Of a DNA stretch of 64,000 nt, positions 12,302 to 26,521 are shown piece after piece. Origin of the DNA: Glebionis coronaria. Taxonomy: Eukaryota; Streptophyta; Magnoliopsida; Asterales; Asteraceae. Numbering within the stretch: position 1 is the stretch's first letter; each line of letters starts with the position of its first letter. The stretch spans positions 260,497,706-260,561,705 of the forward strand of contig CM046877.1 of NCBI GenBank assembly GCA_025667525.1, read 5' to 3'. The notes beneath the pieces are model-generated. The model was not told the DNA's origin. It was given only the letters and a program-made list of their open reading frames with translations, and did no database searches. Position numbers and translations under genes: made by a program.

Positions 12302-12941
12302 ATTTATAATTTCCTTGTTTAAATGAACGGCCAATTCATTTCAACAAGACGATAATAAATCACTTTATTTAAGCATCGCTAGCTCAACGCTGAAGATCAA
12401 GATCGAATCAAACGAAAATGGGTATAACCAAGAAGATCAGTGATATGGTACGGAATCCTATTAGGCATGTGAATAACGTACCAATCGACATGAATTTCCC
12501 ACAAACAATAAGTATAATCTCAGAAAAGGTTGTTTATAAGAACAGTAGAAAGTCGAAGATTAATGAAAATAGAGATTAAATTTACTAAACTAGATGAATG
12601 GATTGATAAATCAAGAATAAGAACCAAGGAATCAAAATCCATGTAACCAAATAAATATCATCGACAATATTAACCATTTCGTTGGGATCATGGACATCCA
12701 CAACTTAGTTAGTCTCAGGAATAACAACATTAACTTTAGGAATAACTTCGGTGTTAGCTTTAGAATGATTAGGATTGCTTTGTGACAATCTGCGTCGTAT
12801 AAATATCTTGCATATATAATTTTCTAATTCTCGTCCGGCAACTCGGAGGTTTCGCTTGCAAACGTTATAGCCAAAAGATTTCAAAAATTCATTTTTGGAA
12901 AATCTTTTCGTTCACTATAACTTGAGCTATTGATACCAATC
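12302..12941 (-). pseudogene. gag: RT4 leader and gag start, decayed
   Basis: On the minus strand it starts with a damaged tRNA-Met primer site (TTGGTATCAATAGCTC, about 12922-12938) and continues with text that also follows the RT6 primer site, including a match to the segment around 'ttatacgacgtagattgtcacaa' at 19825-19850. Translated pieces resemble the start of a chromovirus gag but are interrupted. No zinc knuckle or protease is left. Confidence 0.5.
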
Positions 12942-14930
12942 TTTAACAATCTCAAATCTGGTCACATTAGCGGAAGGGTCCTTGAGTGATACTTACTTGA
13001 TACAATCACACAATTATAGAAAACGGCTCCAAACGAGTCGTTTTGATAAAACATACATTCATTTATTCAAAAGATAAACATTTTATACACGGTCCTAGAT
13101 AGTTTTAAGATTTACAAAACATAAAAACGGTAAAAGTTGCATGGATGGATATAATTTATAAAAGCAGGCCAAATCATTTCAAAATATGCAAGTTTCGTGA
13201 AACCACCTTCCTTGAGTGCCTTCATATGAACCTGAGATAAAACATGTTATAAAGTCAACAAAAATTGTTGAGTGAATCCATAGAGTTTAAATTAAATAAA
13301 GAGAACACAAGTATTCTAAATAACCTTCCATGGTTAATAATTCATCGAAAGACAATTATGTTGTACAGACATAATTATCGGTGTTATTACATAAGATTCA
13401 TGACATTGAACGTTAACATATATTTATTTCAGACGACCAACACACCAGCCAAGTGCATATATTTCTATTATACGTATGCATCCGATGTTTCATTACTAGT
13501 GCATCACAACACCACGTGATAGCTAGTCGTGACCGGACTAGGCGTCACCCCGATAGATCTATCCATATTATTAGCGTTCTTTCGATTAACAATTCACGAT
13601 GGGATGTGGGTCTTTTTAAGGTTGTAAGATAACTTATGTAATAACTTTCATCTAGCCATACGATCGGGTCCCTTGTGTTCTATTTTAAAATAAATAGGGT
13701 TTACCACAACTTCTGGTTGCACCCATTCATGGGTTTACAACAACTCTTGTTGTACCCTTCATTTTTAATAAATACGCATGTTATTCCCTTCGCGGGTTTT
13801 ATAAAACAAGTAAACATGTTAAAAGCGAGGCAATAGACTCACCTGATATAGCTATTACACGCATATCGAGGAAAAAACATCCGATAGTCGACACACGACT
13901 CAACAAAATAACAATCACTCGTTGATCGAGAACGAGATGCCCAACGGTCGATATATGACCGAACGAGACAATACAAATGGTCAGAATACACCAATAACAA
14001 CCAACGCAATAACTTTTGCTTCAAGATCATAAATCGAACCAATCAAGTTGAATAACCATACAAGAGGCTCTTTACTTCAGCCATATACTCCCAAGATAAA
14101 TGGAATATTAAAGATTGTATGATGATTTTAGCTTAAAAAGTAAGCTAGGATATCAAGACCTTAAATCTAAAATAATAATAACTAATAACTTAACAAGTGT
14201 TGATGTGTTTTTGTGGTTGGACATGTATGGAAAGAAGAAGGGACAACAAAATTGGAAGGTAGATTAGTATATATATATATATATATTATAAATGAATTGT
14301 ATAACAAAATTATATAACATTTAGTTTAGAAATGAAAATGCCAGGTGTTTATACATGCACAAAATGCATGATTTGTGTGTCATTTCGTCAGGACACGTCT
14401 CTTGGTGGAGGTGTTGACATATATGAAAAAGAACAAGGTGTTTGTTAGTTATGTTTTATCCAATGTGTTGAAAAGCGGGTATTATTGAATCCCGATATTT
14501 TAAAAGTTACGCGATTTAAAAGATACACGTAAAACATGAAAAAAAATAAACGCTCAATATAAAATAAAAACAACGATATTCGGAGAAAATTTATATTTCG
14601 ATATATAAATGAGGGCTTATTATTTAATAAACGTTATCGCGTCAAATAAACGAATGACATGTAGAGGTTTATATATAAATTTACAAAGAATGTCCGTAAA
14701 ACAAACAATTAAAATAATGACAAGAAAAATATTTTCTTTTATGCCATGAGGAAAATATTTACGATCGATGTCTAACCTAGACATTACCGATAAATAATAA
14801 AAGACACATATTCGATATGTTAAAGCCATAACCTTGTCGTTTAACCGAGAATTCAATCTTTTTATAAAAATAAACATGATAATCAAAAGTCGGGTTATAA
14901 ATATTGATAAAAAAATTACAAATTGCTACA
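12942..14930 (-). repeat. RT4 5' LTR
   Basis: It runs from TTTAACAATC (12942) to AATTGCTACA (14930) on the plus strand and ends directly at the ATAAT target duplication. A (TA)n run at about 14268-14287 is expanded relative to the 3' LTR (near 8128-8135). Confidence 0.8.
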
Positions 14931-15948
14931 ATAATGAAAAAATAAATTTTACACCTCGACACCAGAAGTTTCCATCACCTTACCCTATTAATGTACCATC
15001 ACCTATACCTGAAACCTTACCTAAAAATACCTATGAATAACAACTTATAGATTTTCTACCCTATATGAAAGAAGTTCCTCCCGAGCGTATTGAAGATCTT
15101 GAAGATAAAGTTGAAGGACTTCAAAAAGGCCGGAGAATTATACAACGAGATTTTGAGAAGTTAGAAGGAGATTTAGAAGAAGCTAAAGCCAAGTTGCAGA
15201 GAAGACAGATGATACACGATGAAGAGATTGTTCAAGCTCGACTGAAGGTTTCTACTCTTGAGTTAGTCATTGAGGACATTCAAATTAGACATAGAGCCAA
15301 TATACAAAGTCTTTTTGATGCTATCAAAAAACTTAAGAGGGAAAGATGAATGCATTAGACTAAAAGTTGTAAATACTTTCTACTTTATATCTTTACTTTT
15401 ATATTAACAGAGAAGCGTGTCCTGTAAGTTTAAACAAGACAAGTTTTTAATAAATAAAAGTTTTGTTTCTCATCTTGTCGTTTCATATTTATTTTTGAGA
15501 AATAAGAAAGCCCTGTTTCTTGGATTTCTCATAAATGATTATGAATTAAATTGCGTTAATTCAAGAAGAAAGCATATACTTGACAAGGTATATATTTTTG
15601 GAATCTCCGTTATCTTCAATGATAATACGTATTATCACTTGAATATAACCCGCAATTTTGAAGAAAGACTTAAGAAGACGTATGGTATGCTTGGCTTTTA
15701 TATAGGACAAGTTGTTGCATATCAAATTATGTTACGATTATGCATGAGTCATATCTATTTGAATCCGTTGTAAATTTTGAAATTCTATTTCATAGTTGGA
15801 TTTATTATCCTTAGATATGAATGATAATCAACATATTAAGTTTCCCCTACACCCTGCCAAATAAACCCAAAAGATATACCTTGTGTTCGATAAGCATTTA
15901 TATGTATCCATACACATATGTGAAAAATGTTTTCTGCTATGAGTGTAC
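14931..15948 (+). pseudogene. RT3 interior, continuation after RT4
   Basis: It resumes RT3 after RT4. It holds a proline-rich segment (about 14950-15036), a 94-residue coiled-coil frame at 15065-15349, and a stretch (15417-15773) that can be read as 118 residues of no known domain. The same order of sequence reappears at 32060-32561 and 43473-43966, the second unit of a tandem duplication. It is cut at 15948 by the LTR of RT6. Confidence 0.6.
15065..15349 (+). CDS. Coiled-coil segment of RT3 (gag-like, partial), copy 1
   Basis: 94 residues, strongly charged. Heptad-like leucine and isoleucine spacing from about residue 9 to 90 (EDLEDKVEGL, FEKLEGDLEE, LELVIEDIQI, LFDAIKKLKRER) predicts one long coiled coil. 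The frame before it continues upstream with a stop between, so this is probably a piece of a longer protein, perhaps the N-terminal coiled coil of a Gypsy gag, rather than a free-standing gene. A copy of the same length at 32157-32441 differs at about a dozen residues without a stop or indel. The function is unknown to me. Confidence 0.4.
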   Translation: MKEVPPERIEDLEDKVEGLQKGRRIIQRDFEKLEGDLEEAKAKLQRRQMIHDEEIVQARLKVSTLELVIEDIQIRHRANIQSLFDAIKKLKRER

Positions 15949-18900
15949 TGTGATAATCCGTCAATTTATGGTTGATATTTTATTCTCAAATATTATTTAA
16001 AAATATTATTTTAATGTTATATTATGAACTCACTTATTTTTGGGAATTAATTTGAATTTACGTCTTGAAGTAGCATCGACTACGTCTAAACCGGAGGATT
16101 CAACGTTACGTGCTTACGTTTACATACACCATCTTTGGTGACAGTCCGACATTTCAGAAAATAAATTTATCCGTGAATATTATTTTGGAGTTTTAAATTT
16201 GTGTTAGTTCATAAACTCACAAATTTAGGAGAAGAGATTAAGACTTACGATTTTAATTTAACGTCCTTTACGACCAAACCGGAAACCTTAGGATTTCGTA
16301 TTTACGTTTTCGAACTCCGTTTTGATGAGACAATTTTTATTAGATTCGTTTTGTGCCGTTGATTCATAATTTATAAAAACGTTTTTCGTAAAACGACCCG
16401 AGGGCACGCAAATCAAGGAAACTAGAATCGAGGAATACCCGTAAATTAGTGGGATGGGACAAGTTTTACACTTGCCCACCCCACTAAGTGTGGCATCCAA
16501 CATTAAGCCACCTCACCCCATGAGGTGTCCAAGCTTAACTAATAAGCTTCAACACATGTACTAGCCTAACATCTAAGCTAAAGTTACCTCAAAACCATCC
16601 AACACTAAACCATTATCTCACAAAACACACATGCAATACCACTCTCATTACTCTCCTCCCTCTCTCTAAAATTCGTCCCAAAACCATCATCAAACACCCC
16701 TATTTGATATATTTTAGCCATAAAATCATGTGTTATTCATACACATGATGATGCTCTTTTGAAGCCTTGAAGATTGGAGGTGATTCTAACATCCAAGTAG
16801 GTGATTTGGTGATGTCCAAGGGATGATTTCTCAAGGATTTTTCATGAAGATCAAGGGCTGATTTCACAAGGAATCTACAAATACTTGGTGATCCTAGAAG
16901 TGGTGTTGATATCTCATAAGATTGGTTACCCAAAACCAAGTCTTGTTCATCATCAATCCCATCTTTTCATCACTAATGGTGGTATAGAGATTGTTCTTCC
17001 TATCCTCTTATTATTTTGATTATGTAATCTTGTATTTCTTTTACTTATGTATATGTATTTGATGATGAATGATGATTAAAAATGTTGTGTGGGGATTTGG
17101 TGTTGATAAACATGCTTAAAAGATGAAAGACTATAAGAAACAAGGCTAAAATCTTGTTTAAATTTGTTGGCTGTATAAAACAGTAAATAAACATGTCATG
17201 AACTGATAAAATGATGAAGTAGAATTAATATAAAGTAAGCTATGGGTCTTGTAAACATGTGAGAGTTGGCCATGCAATGGAATCATTATAATGAGTGAGA
17301 TATGATCAAAACAAGTTTAGGGTACAAATCAGAGTTTACTGTTTTGGACGATTTTTAGAAAATATTTAGAAGATGATTCAACAGTAGCTATAGAAGAGTT
17401 AAATGGAGCACATATCATGTAGTTTATGTGATAAAAATTTGAGCTTTTATCTCCATATAGAACTCTAGATATGGCAGTTTTGGTGAAGATGAAAATAAAA
17501 ATCAGATTTTGAGAATTAATGTTTATTACTATTATATAAGCACTCAAAATTTATATTGTATAAAATGTAAAGTTAAAACCCACTAACTCATGAATTTTAT
17601 TTATATAAGTATGTACAATGATAAATAAGTGGAAATTTTATAAAAATGGTAACTTGTTAAGTTTTATAAGTTATAAAACTATAAACATGATTTTTACGAC
17701 TTTTTCGGCTAATACCGTAAAATTAACGTTTTTGTTAAATAAAACTTAGACGATAAAACCCGTCTAATGTCAACTTTATAAAACTTATATACTGATATAT
17801 AAACATGTATAACAAGTAAAAACCGATAAAACCCGAACTATAGGACATACGGACATTAACGAGCTAAGTAAACATATTGGACTAATAATTGGACTAAATA
17901 AGTTAAACCCTTATAAAAAAGAACTTAATGGACTTAACCCATTTGGGCCCAACATGGAAAGTATAGATACTGATAAAATAAGTATAAAATGGATTAAAAA
18001 AAATTAAAGAACTTATAATAAGTTTATTGGACCTAAGACACGTAAATAGGTAAAACTAGTAAACTAGTAAGAAGTTACCAATACGTAAACACTAAAATGA
18101 GTAAAAGAGAATATCTAAACCCACTTGATCATCATATATATATAATCATCATATGTATACATAATTGTTATTTTTATAAAGTCATTGGACATAAGTCTAA
18201 GACAAGTATTATTTGTCTAGGTTTCCGTGATTGAAGCACGCACCGTACGTCCGAATTGCCGATAACCCGCCTTCCCATGTCTACGTGAGTTCATAGCCTC
18301 ACACTCTTTTAAATGTTTTTATGAAATGTTTTATTAACCCGCGAAGGAGATAACATGTTAGTTTTTATTAAATAGGACACCATTTGTCCCGATTGTTTGT
18401 TTATTGATTTTGGACCCGTATGATTGAATGACCCGATTGTATGACCCGATAAATGATTAAAGGACCCGATAGATGAAATAAAATGGATTATTAAAGTTAG
18501 GTTATGTCACTAAAAGTCCCATTAGCATGAATTGTGAACTACCGGGATTTGGTAGACGCTTGTGCATATAATAGTACTATTTGGGGACGATCACCCCAGT
18601 TCGCGCCTTGACGGTTGATCCCCGTCGTGCCACATTTATTGGTAAGCGAATTTATGTATGAGAAGATTTCCATAGCGTGACCTTTGTGACGACACGCTAC
18701 TTTAGATGGTCAATTGAGTATCGGGTTAGCTACCCGTTGTTGGTTTAGTAAGGTAACAATGTCATGCGGCTTATAATAATCCAAACTAACGAAATACTAC
18801 TAGACGCTCCGAATTACGATGTATTGCCTGACTAGTAATACAGGGTCATACTATTGATATTATGTTTGTGTTTTGGTTTTCATAACCATATTCATATAAC

Positions 18901-19435
18901 GGTTTTTATTTTCATACAACGTCATAAGACGTATTGTATGATGTTTTTACGACATTGGCTCGTATAATGATTTTAAGGCAAATGCCTATATTATGATTTT
19001 CGATAAGGATTTGTATAAAAATGACTTTGGCTATTTTATGGCCTATTACAATGATTTGTACGAAATGATTTTTGGTAATAATTTTATACCAAAGTTATAT
19101 TGATGGAATTTATTAAACTCTATGAATTCACTCGGCGTTATCGCTGACCTTTTCTTTTAACATGTTTTATCTCAGGTACTTGAAGGTAATTCTCGGGAAG
19201 ACGACAAGAATTCATGGCCCGCACTTTAACAATATTTTCCATTCAAATACTTTGTAAAACTTTGTATGAAATATAATGACTTGGGACCGATGTAACTTTG
19301 ATGTTTATGAATGGAAATGATTTATTATTAAACGACGCGATTTTTATGCGTTGTCTATGATGTGAGTAATGTGCTATCCCGTAACACCAACGAGTCTTCC
19401 ACTGTATTGAGTTATATAAATTTGGGGGTGTTACA
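15949..19435 (+). repeat. RT6 5' LTR, 3.5 kb
   Basis: It starts TGTGATAATCCG directly after RT3 sequence and ends GGGGGTGTTACA before the primer site. RT2 is an inverted, truncated relative, and the 3' LTR (25181 onwards) is nearly identical. Short ORFs within it (16288-16503, 16733-16939, 17329-17547) recur in the 3' LTR only because the LTRs are copies. Confidence 0.85.
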
Positions 19436-19438
19436 GTT

Positions 19439-19450
19439 TGGTATCAGAGC
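19439..19450 (+). other. RT6 primer binding site (tRNA-Met)
   Basis: TGGTATCAGAGC lies three bases after the LTR end and is complementary to the 3' end of initiator tRNA-Met. It is intact, although the coding region is not. Confidence 0.9.
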
Positions 19451-19636
19451 TCTCGTTATAGAGAACGAAAGATTTTTAAAAACCAAGGTTTTGAATAAAA
19501 CATTTCAAAATCTTTTAACTAGAAACATTTTTCTAAAAATGTCTAAAAATCTTTTGACTATAACGGTGCCGAAGAATTCCCGAGTTACCGACAAGGCCAG
19601 ACTGAGAAGTGTTATCTTAATATATATATAACTTGG

Positions 19637-22439
<2,803 letters not shown>

Positions 22440-25130
22440 TATTTGTTGATGAATTACCTAGACTTTCGCCATTAAGGCAAGTTGAACTTGGTATTGATTA
22501 TATTCCCGGTGCTGCACCTGTGGCGTGTGCACTGTACGTCAGCACCATCTGAATTAAATGAATTACCATACAACTGAAAGAGTTGTCGGAGAAGGATTTT
22601 ATTATACCAAGCCTGTCATCATGAAGAGCTATGGTATTATCATTCCTTATATTTATAGATTACTGTGAACTGAGTAAATTGACAATCGAAAACGATACCC
22701 ATAACTCGAAATGGAAGATTTGTTCGATCATTTACAAGGTTCCAGCAAATTGATCCACGGCATGGTTATCATCAACTTCGCATCTGCGAAAAGGATTATC
22801 TATTCCAATCACTACATCCGGTACTTGTAATGAACAATATGAGTTTCATGTGATGTCGTTTGGATTGATCGATGCACATGTAGCATTCATAATTTGGTGA
22901 ATCACGTGTGTAGGCTGTAATTTGATAAATTCATGCTCGTGATCATTAAGGACTATATGTTTGTTTATAAGAATAAGAATGAGTTAATAATTAGTTATAG
23001 ATTGCCCTGAATTGGCCGAACAATGAGAACTGTACCTTGAATAATTGATATGTGATTAAAGACTTAAACCCTTACATTATTTGACTATGTGATTAATAGA
23101 TTATGGAATATAAATTGACTCTTCAAAATTTAGAAGTCATTTAAGACTTTGAGTTACACTAAAAAGAAAGTGCAAATATATTTTGACAAATGTTTTAACA
23201 AAGGATTTTAAGGGATTATTCCCTTATACACAAACCATTTAACTAAACTTCTGTTTAGGGGTAAATGTTTGTGTATAACACAAGATAACCTAAGAGGGAT
23301 TGAGGAAACCGTTTAAACTATGACTTAAAAATTGAAACGATAATTTTTGCTTTTCAAACTAAGAAAACTTTGACCAAAGTATAAACAAAGGTTTTTCGAA
23401 CATTTACGAATCTTATTAAATATTTTCGATAAATCAACAAAAATCTTGTTAATTAAATTCAAATTTATTTTGAACATTTTATATAATTGGTCGAACTAGG
23501 AAATTTAAAATTTTACGTTTACGTTTCATAAAAATTTAAATATCTAACCTTTAATTACTTGTAATACTTATCGACGCTTAAAACGTCGGATTGAGAAAAA
23601 AAAACTGATAAAAATGATAGATAAGACGAAACTAAAACAGAGAAAATGTGAAGAAATAATTATTGAATAAATACGAACATGATAATTATATCATCAGGAA
23701 AGTGAACGTAATTACTGACACAGTATGTATAAAATATAAAGAACCAATTAGGATGTGTTCCTTAATAATGAAGGTGCAAAATAAATTGCTGAATGATATA
23801 AAAATAAACAATGTTTGTAAAAAGGATAATATAGATAATAAAAGGGGTTCGCGGCTAATGTGAACCATTAGAATTGAGAAGCCTATGGCGTTAAATGTTT
23901 TAAAGGCCACTTGTGGTTGCCTAAATATGGAGATTGTGAGATATAGTTATATTAGAATCTTGTAAGTATAAGTATTTTATTCATGACATTTATGATTTAA
24001 TGTATCATTATCAGAAGAAGTTATACTGATGGAAAATTATGAAGGCAGACATCGCCTCATACATTAGTAAACGTCTGGCTATTGCAAAGGTCATCATCTG
24101 AATTTGATTCGATTTGGGTCATCGTCGACAGACTGACCAAATCTGCTAATATCATTCCCGTTAATTATAAATGCAAAAGAGTTATGTAAACATAGTGTGC
24201 CTGTATCGAACATCTTTATCAAGATCCTCGCTTCGCATCGAATTTCTAAAGATTTGCTCAGAAATCATTGAGAACGAACCTTGATGAGAGTACTATGTAC
24301 CACCCCAACCGAAGGGACGAGGTAAAGTAACGATACAAAGTAATATAAGCACTGTTCTATGTTTGAATGATTGACCTTTGGTAATAGACCGTATAATCGT
24401 TTTCCTTTGGAGAGATTATCATTGATAATTATCGTATCAGGATCGAGACCGAATCTTGTTAGGATCTAAATCTTAGAGCATCTGTAAGCAAGAGTTGAGA
24501 AGGAGACATCCGACATACACCCATTGTGAGTTGGACATGTCTTTTAGGTTTAAGGTTTCCTATGATGGCAAACCTAACCTTACAAAATACCCGACCCGCG
24601 AGATCTGAAATGATTATTGAAATTAGGATCTGATTATTAACTGCCGGCAGTAGGCAAGAGGTTATGTGAATATGAAATGTAGATCTTGGAGTGCCAGATG
24701 GGTAGCGAAGTTATGCCACAATTTTTAACCTTGGAGAAATGAATTAATGATCTGACAAATCATGGGATATAAGTCCCCGTTGTATGGGACCATTGAGATG
24801 ATTTAAAAGATTTGGTTTGAAAGGCATATAAGCTGGATCTACCCAAGGACTTCAAGAGATGCGTGAATTATGTTACGTATATCGAACTTGATGAAATATC
24901 TATCAGGTGAAAATCTGAATTCTTCTTGATAAAGTTTAGATCGGCGAAAAGTTGCATTCATCAAAAACCCATGAACATCATGGATAGAGAAAGTAAGTCG
25001 ACATTAAGCCTGATCTTATTCTCGTAGTTATGTTTGATGAAACTCGCGTATTGTAATGAATTGCACTTGTGAGAAAAGACCGAATGTGGAGGCAATACCC
25101 ACATGGCTTTAACTCTATAAGAAGCGAGTA
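22440..25130 (+). pseudogene. pol: RT6 pol remnant: RT, integrase, chromodomain scraps
   Basis: Scattered over three frames are recognisable pieces in the right order. Near 22480-22520 is the Gypsy RT entry motif (a GIDYIPGAAPVA-like string); near 22840-22865 an EFHVMSFGL string equivalent to the conserved PFGL block; near 24040-24080 the integrase zinc-finger part (KADIASYISK) and near 24105-24150 the 'W-DSIWVIVDRLTKSA' region; near 24225-24310 'DPRFASNF ... YHP'. Around 24960-25120 are pieces like the chromodomain-bearing C-terminus of Tekay/Del-type chromoviruses. Catalytic aspartates are mostly lost or out of frame. It cannot make enzyme. The clade call rests on these scraps. Confidence 0.6.
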
Positions 25131-25166
25131 GTAAGGTAAGATGATCTTTGAGGACAAAGATCCTGT

Positions 25167-25180
25167 TTAGGGGTAAATGA
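25167..25180 (+). other. RT6 polypurine tract
   Basis: TTAGGGGTAAATGA directly precedes the 3' LTR start TGTGATAATCC. Confidence 0.8.
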
Positions 25181-25476
25181 TGTGATAATCCGTCAATTTA
25201 TGGTTGATATTTTATTCTCAAATATTATTTAAAAATATTATTTTAATGTTATATTATGAACTCACTTATTTTTGGGAATTAATTTGAATTTACGTCTTGA
25301 AGTAGCATCGACTACGTCTAAACCGGAGGATTCAACGTTACGTGCTTATGTTTACATACACCATCTTTGGTGACAGTCCGACATTTCAGAAAATAAATTT
25401 ATCCGTGAATATTATTTTGGAGTTTTAAATTTGTGTTAGTTCATAAACTCACAAATTTAGGAGAAGAGATTAGGAC

Positions 25477-25758
25477 TGTTGGAAACTCACTTTATGTGAC
25501 GACATTTAAGAATTCCCGTTAGTTATCATAGGCAGGCACATTTAGACTAGACTAGGCTCGTTGTAAAGTTTAGGTTGTGTGCGTGACTATATATACCCCT
25601 CCTTAGCTTCCAAGGAGGGGTGTTGATTGTCATTTGTTCATTTGGGAATACATTACACTTTCACTCTCAACCTCTCCTCTCTCTCTATAAGCCATCAATG
25701 GCTTCCACCACCATTTACCACCACATTAGACCACCGGATCCATTTTAGCATTTCTACA
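25477..25758 (+). repeat. RT7 5' LTR
   Basis: It runs TGTTGGAAACTC to CATTTCTACA, 282 bp. A TATATATA box at about 25588-25595 is followed immediately by a strong inverted repeat, CCCCTCCTT (25596-25604) and AAGGAGGGG (25612-25620), between the TATA and the expected start site. Confidence 0.9.
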
Positions 25759-26169
25759 TTTGGTATCAGAGCCACGGTTCCATCCTTGGATCGTGTTTAT
25801 ATTTTCGATTTGGTGGTCTAATCCTTCCTTGTGTCTCGTTACATTTATTTCTGTCCATTTTATCTCAAAAAATTTTGTCACGTCATGCTTATTGTTTTGT
25901 CCAAACTGTCTCTTTGTGTTATCATGTCATCCTGGTCAAAGTGTTGTCCTACTGTCCAAAACTGATTTTAAGAAACATCCATGGTCAAGTTGTTGGTCAA
26001 AGGTCTCGCAGTTTTTTTTTATATATATATCTATTATGGGTTATATTTTTTGAAGATGAAGGTGAAAACCCAGGTTTGCCAGAAAATCAGACCCAGAAAT
26101 TACCTTTCCGGATTTTCAGGAACTGGTACAGATATGGATAAGACGACTCTGCTTCTTGGTACGATCGCA

Positions 26170-26432
26170 TGGATTGCGATGGAGTGTTTTTGTCACATTC
26201 CGATGGGTTCGACATACCCATTGCGATGGGACTCATTCCGATGAGTCACATTGCGATGGGTGGTCGGATCTGTCGCAATGGCATATGTAAAATGACATGC
26301 TGCACGTTTATTCGTAACATTGCGATGGATTTTTTATTGCGATGGGTTTTATAGAAAACATTGCGATGAAACTTTGCGATGGAATGTTTAATTATTGCGA
26401 TGAATTTTTTATAAAAAGGTTCATTGCGATAG
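26170..26432 (+). repeat. CATTGCGATGG / CATTCCGATGG motif cluster
   Basis: About twelve occurrences of the core TTGCGATGG or TTCCGATGG in 260 bases, irregularly spaced at 12-45 bp, one of them inverted (near 26272). The spacers are unrelated to one another. The same core occurs in sense orientation in the RT8 LTR. Confidence 0.85.
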
Positions 26433-26493
26433 AAAGACTTGACAACATGACCCGGGATCAAAACTATGACCAAGACTGAAACCAACCCAACCG

Positions 26494-26521
26494 AGTCAAC
26501 TCGGTAATTACCGAGTTGACT
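26494..26521. repeat. Perfect 28-bp palindrome in RT7
   Basis: Each half-site is AGTCAACTCGGTAA read inwards, without spacer. Related arms (ACTCACTGAGTC) follow. It has the same length as the RT5 palindrome but an unrelated sequence. Confidence 0.9.

Larger units (their letters stand above)
6802..14930 (-). mobile_element. RT4: non-autonomous Gypsy element, with RT5 nested inside
   Basis: Two LTRs of about 2 kb flank a short interior and are bounded by a perfect 5-bp target duplication, ATAAT (6797-6801 and 14931-14935). On the minus strand the LTR runs from TGTAGCAA to GTGTTGCA. Without RT5 (9095-12301) and the LTRs only about 0.96 kb of interior is left, with no recognisable protein domain, so it depended on proteins made elsewhere or lost its pol. 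The leader next to the primer site resembles that of RT6 (19450-19850), so RT4 is probably a deletion relative of the RT6 chromovirus family. By eye the LTRs differ at about 4 of the first 100 bases. Confidence 0.85.

Noticed and set aside
15417..15773. A 118-codon ORF with a homologue at 43455-43781
   Set aside because: The similarity is explained by the RT3 duplication; A/T-rich, no domain, and the second copy begins in RT8 LTR sequence.
16288..16503. A possible small gene repeated at 29434-29649
   Set aside because: Both are the same position in the two RT6 LTRs; no start context or domain.
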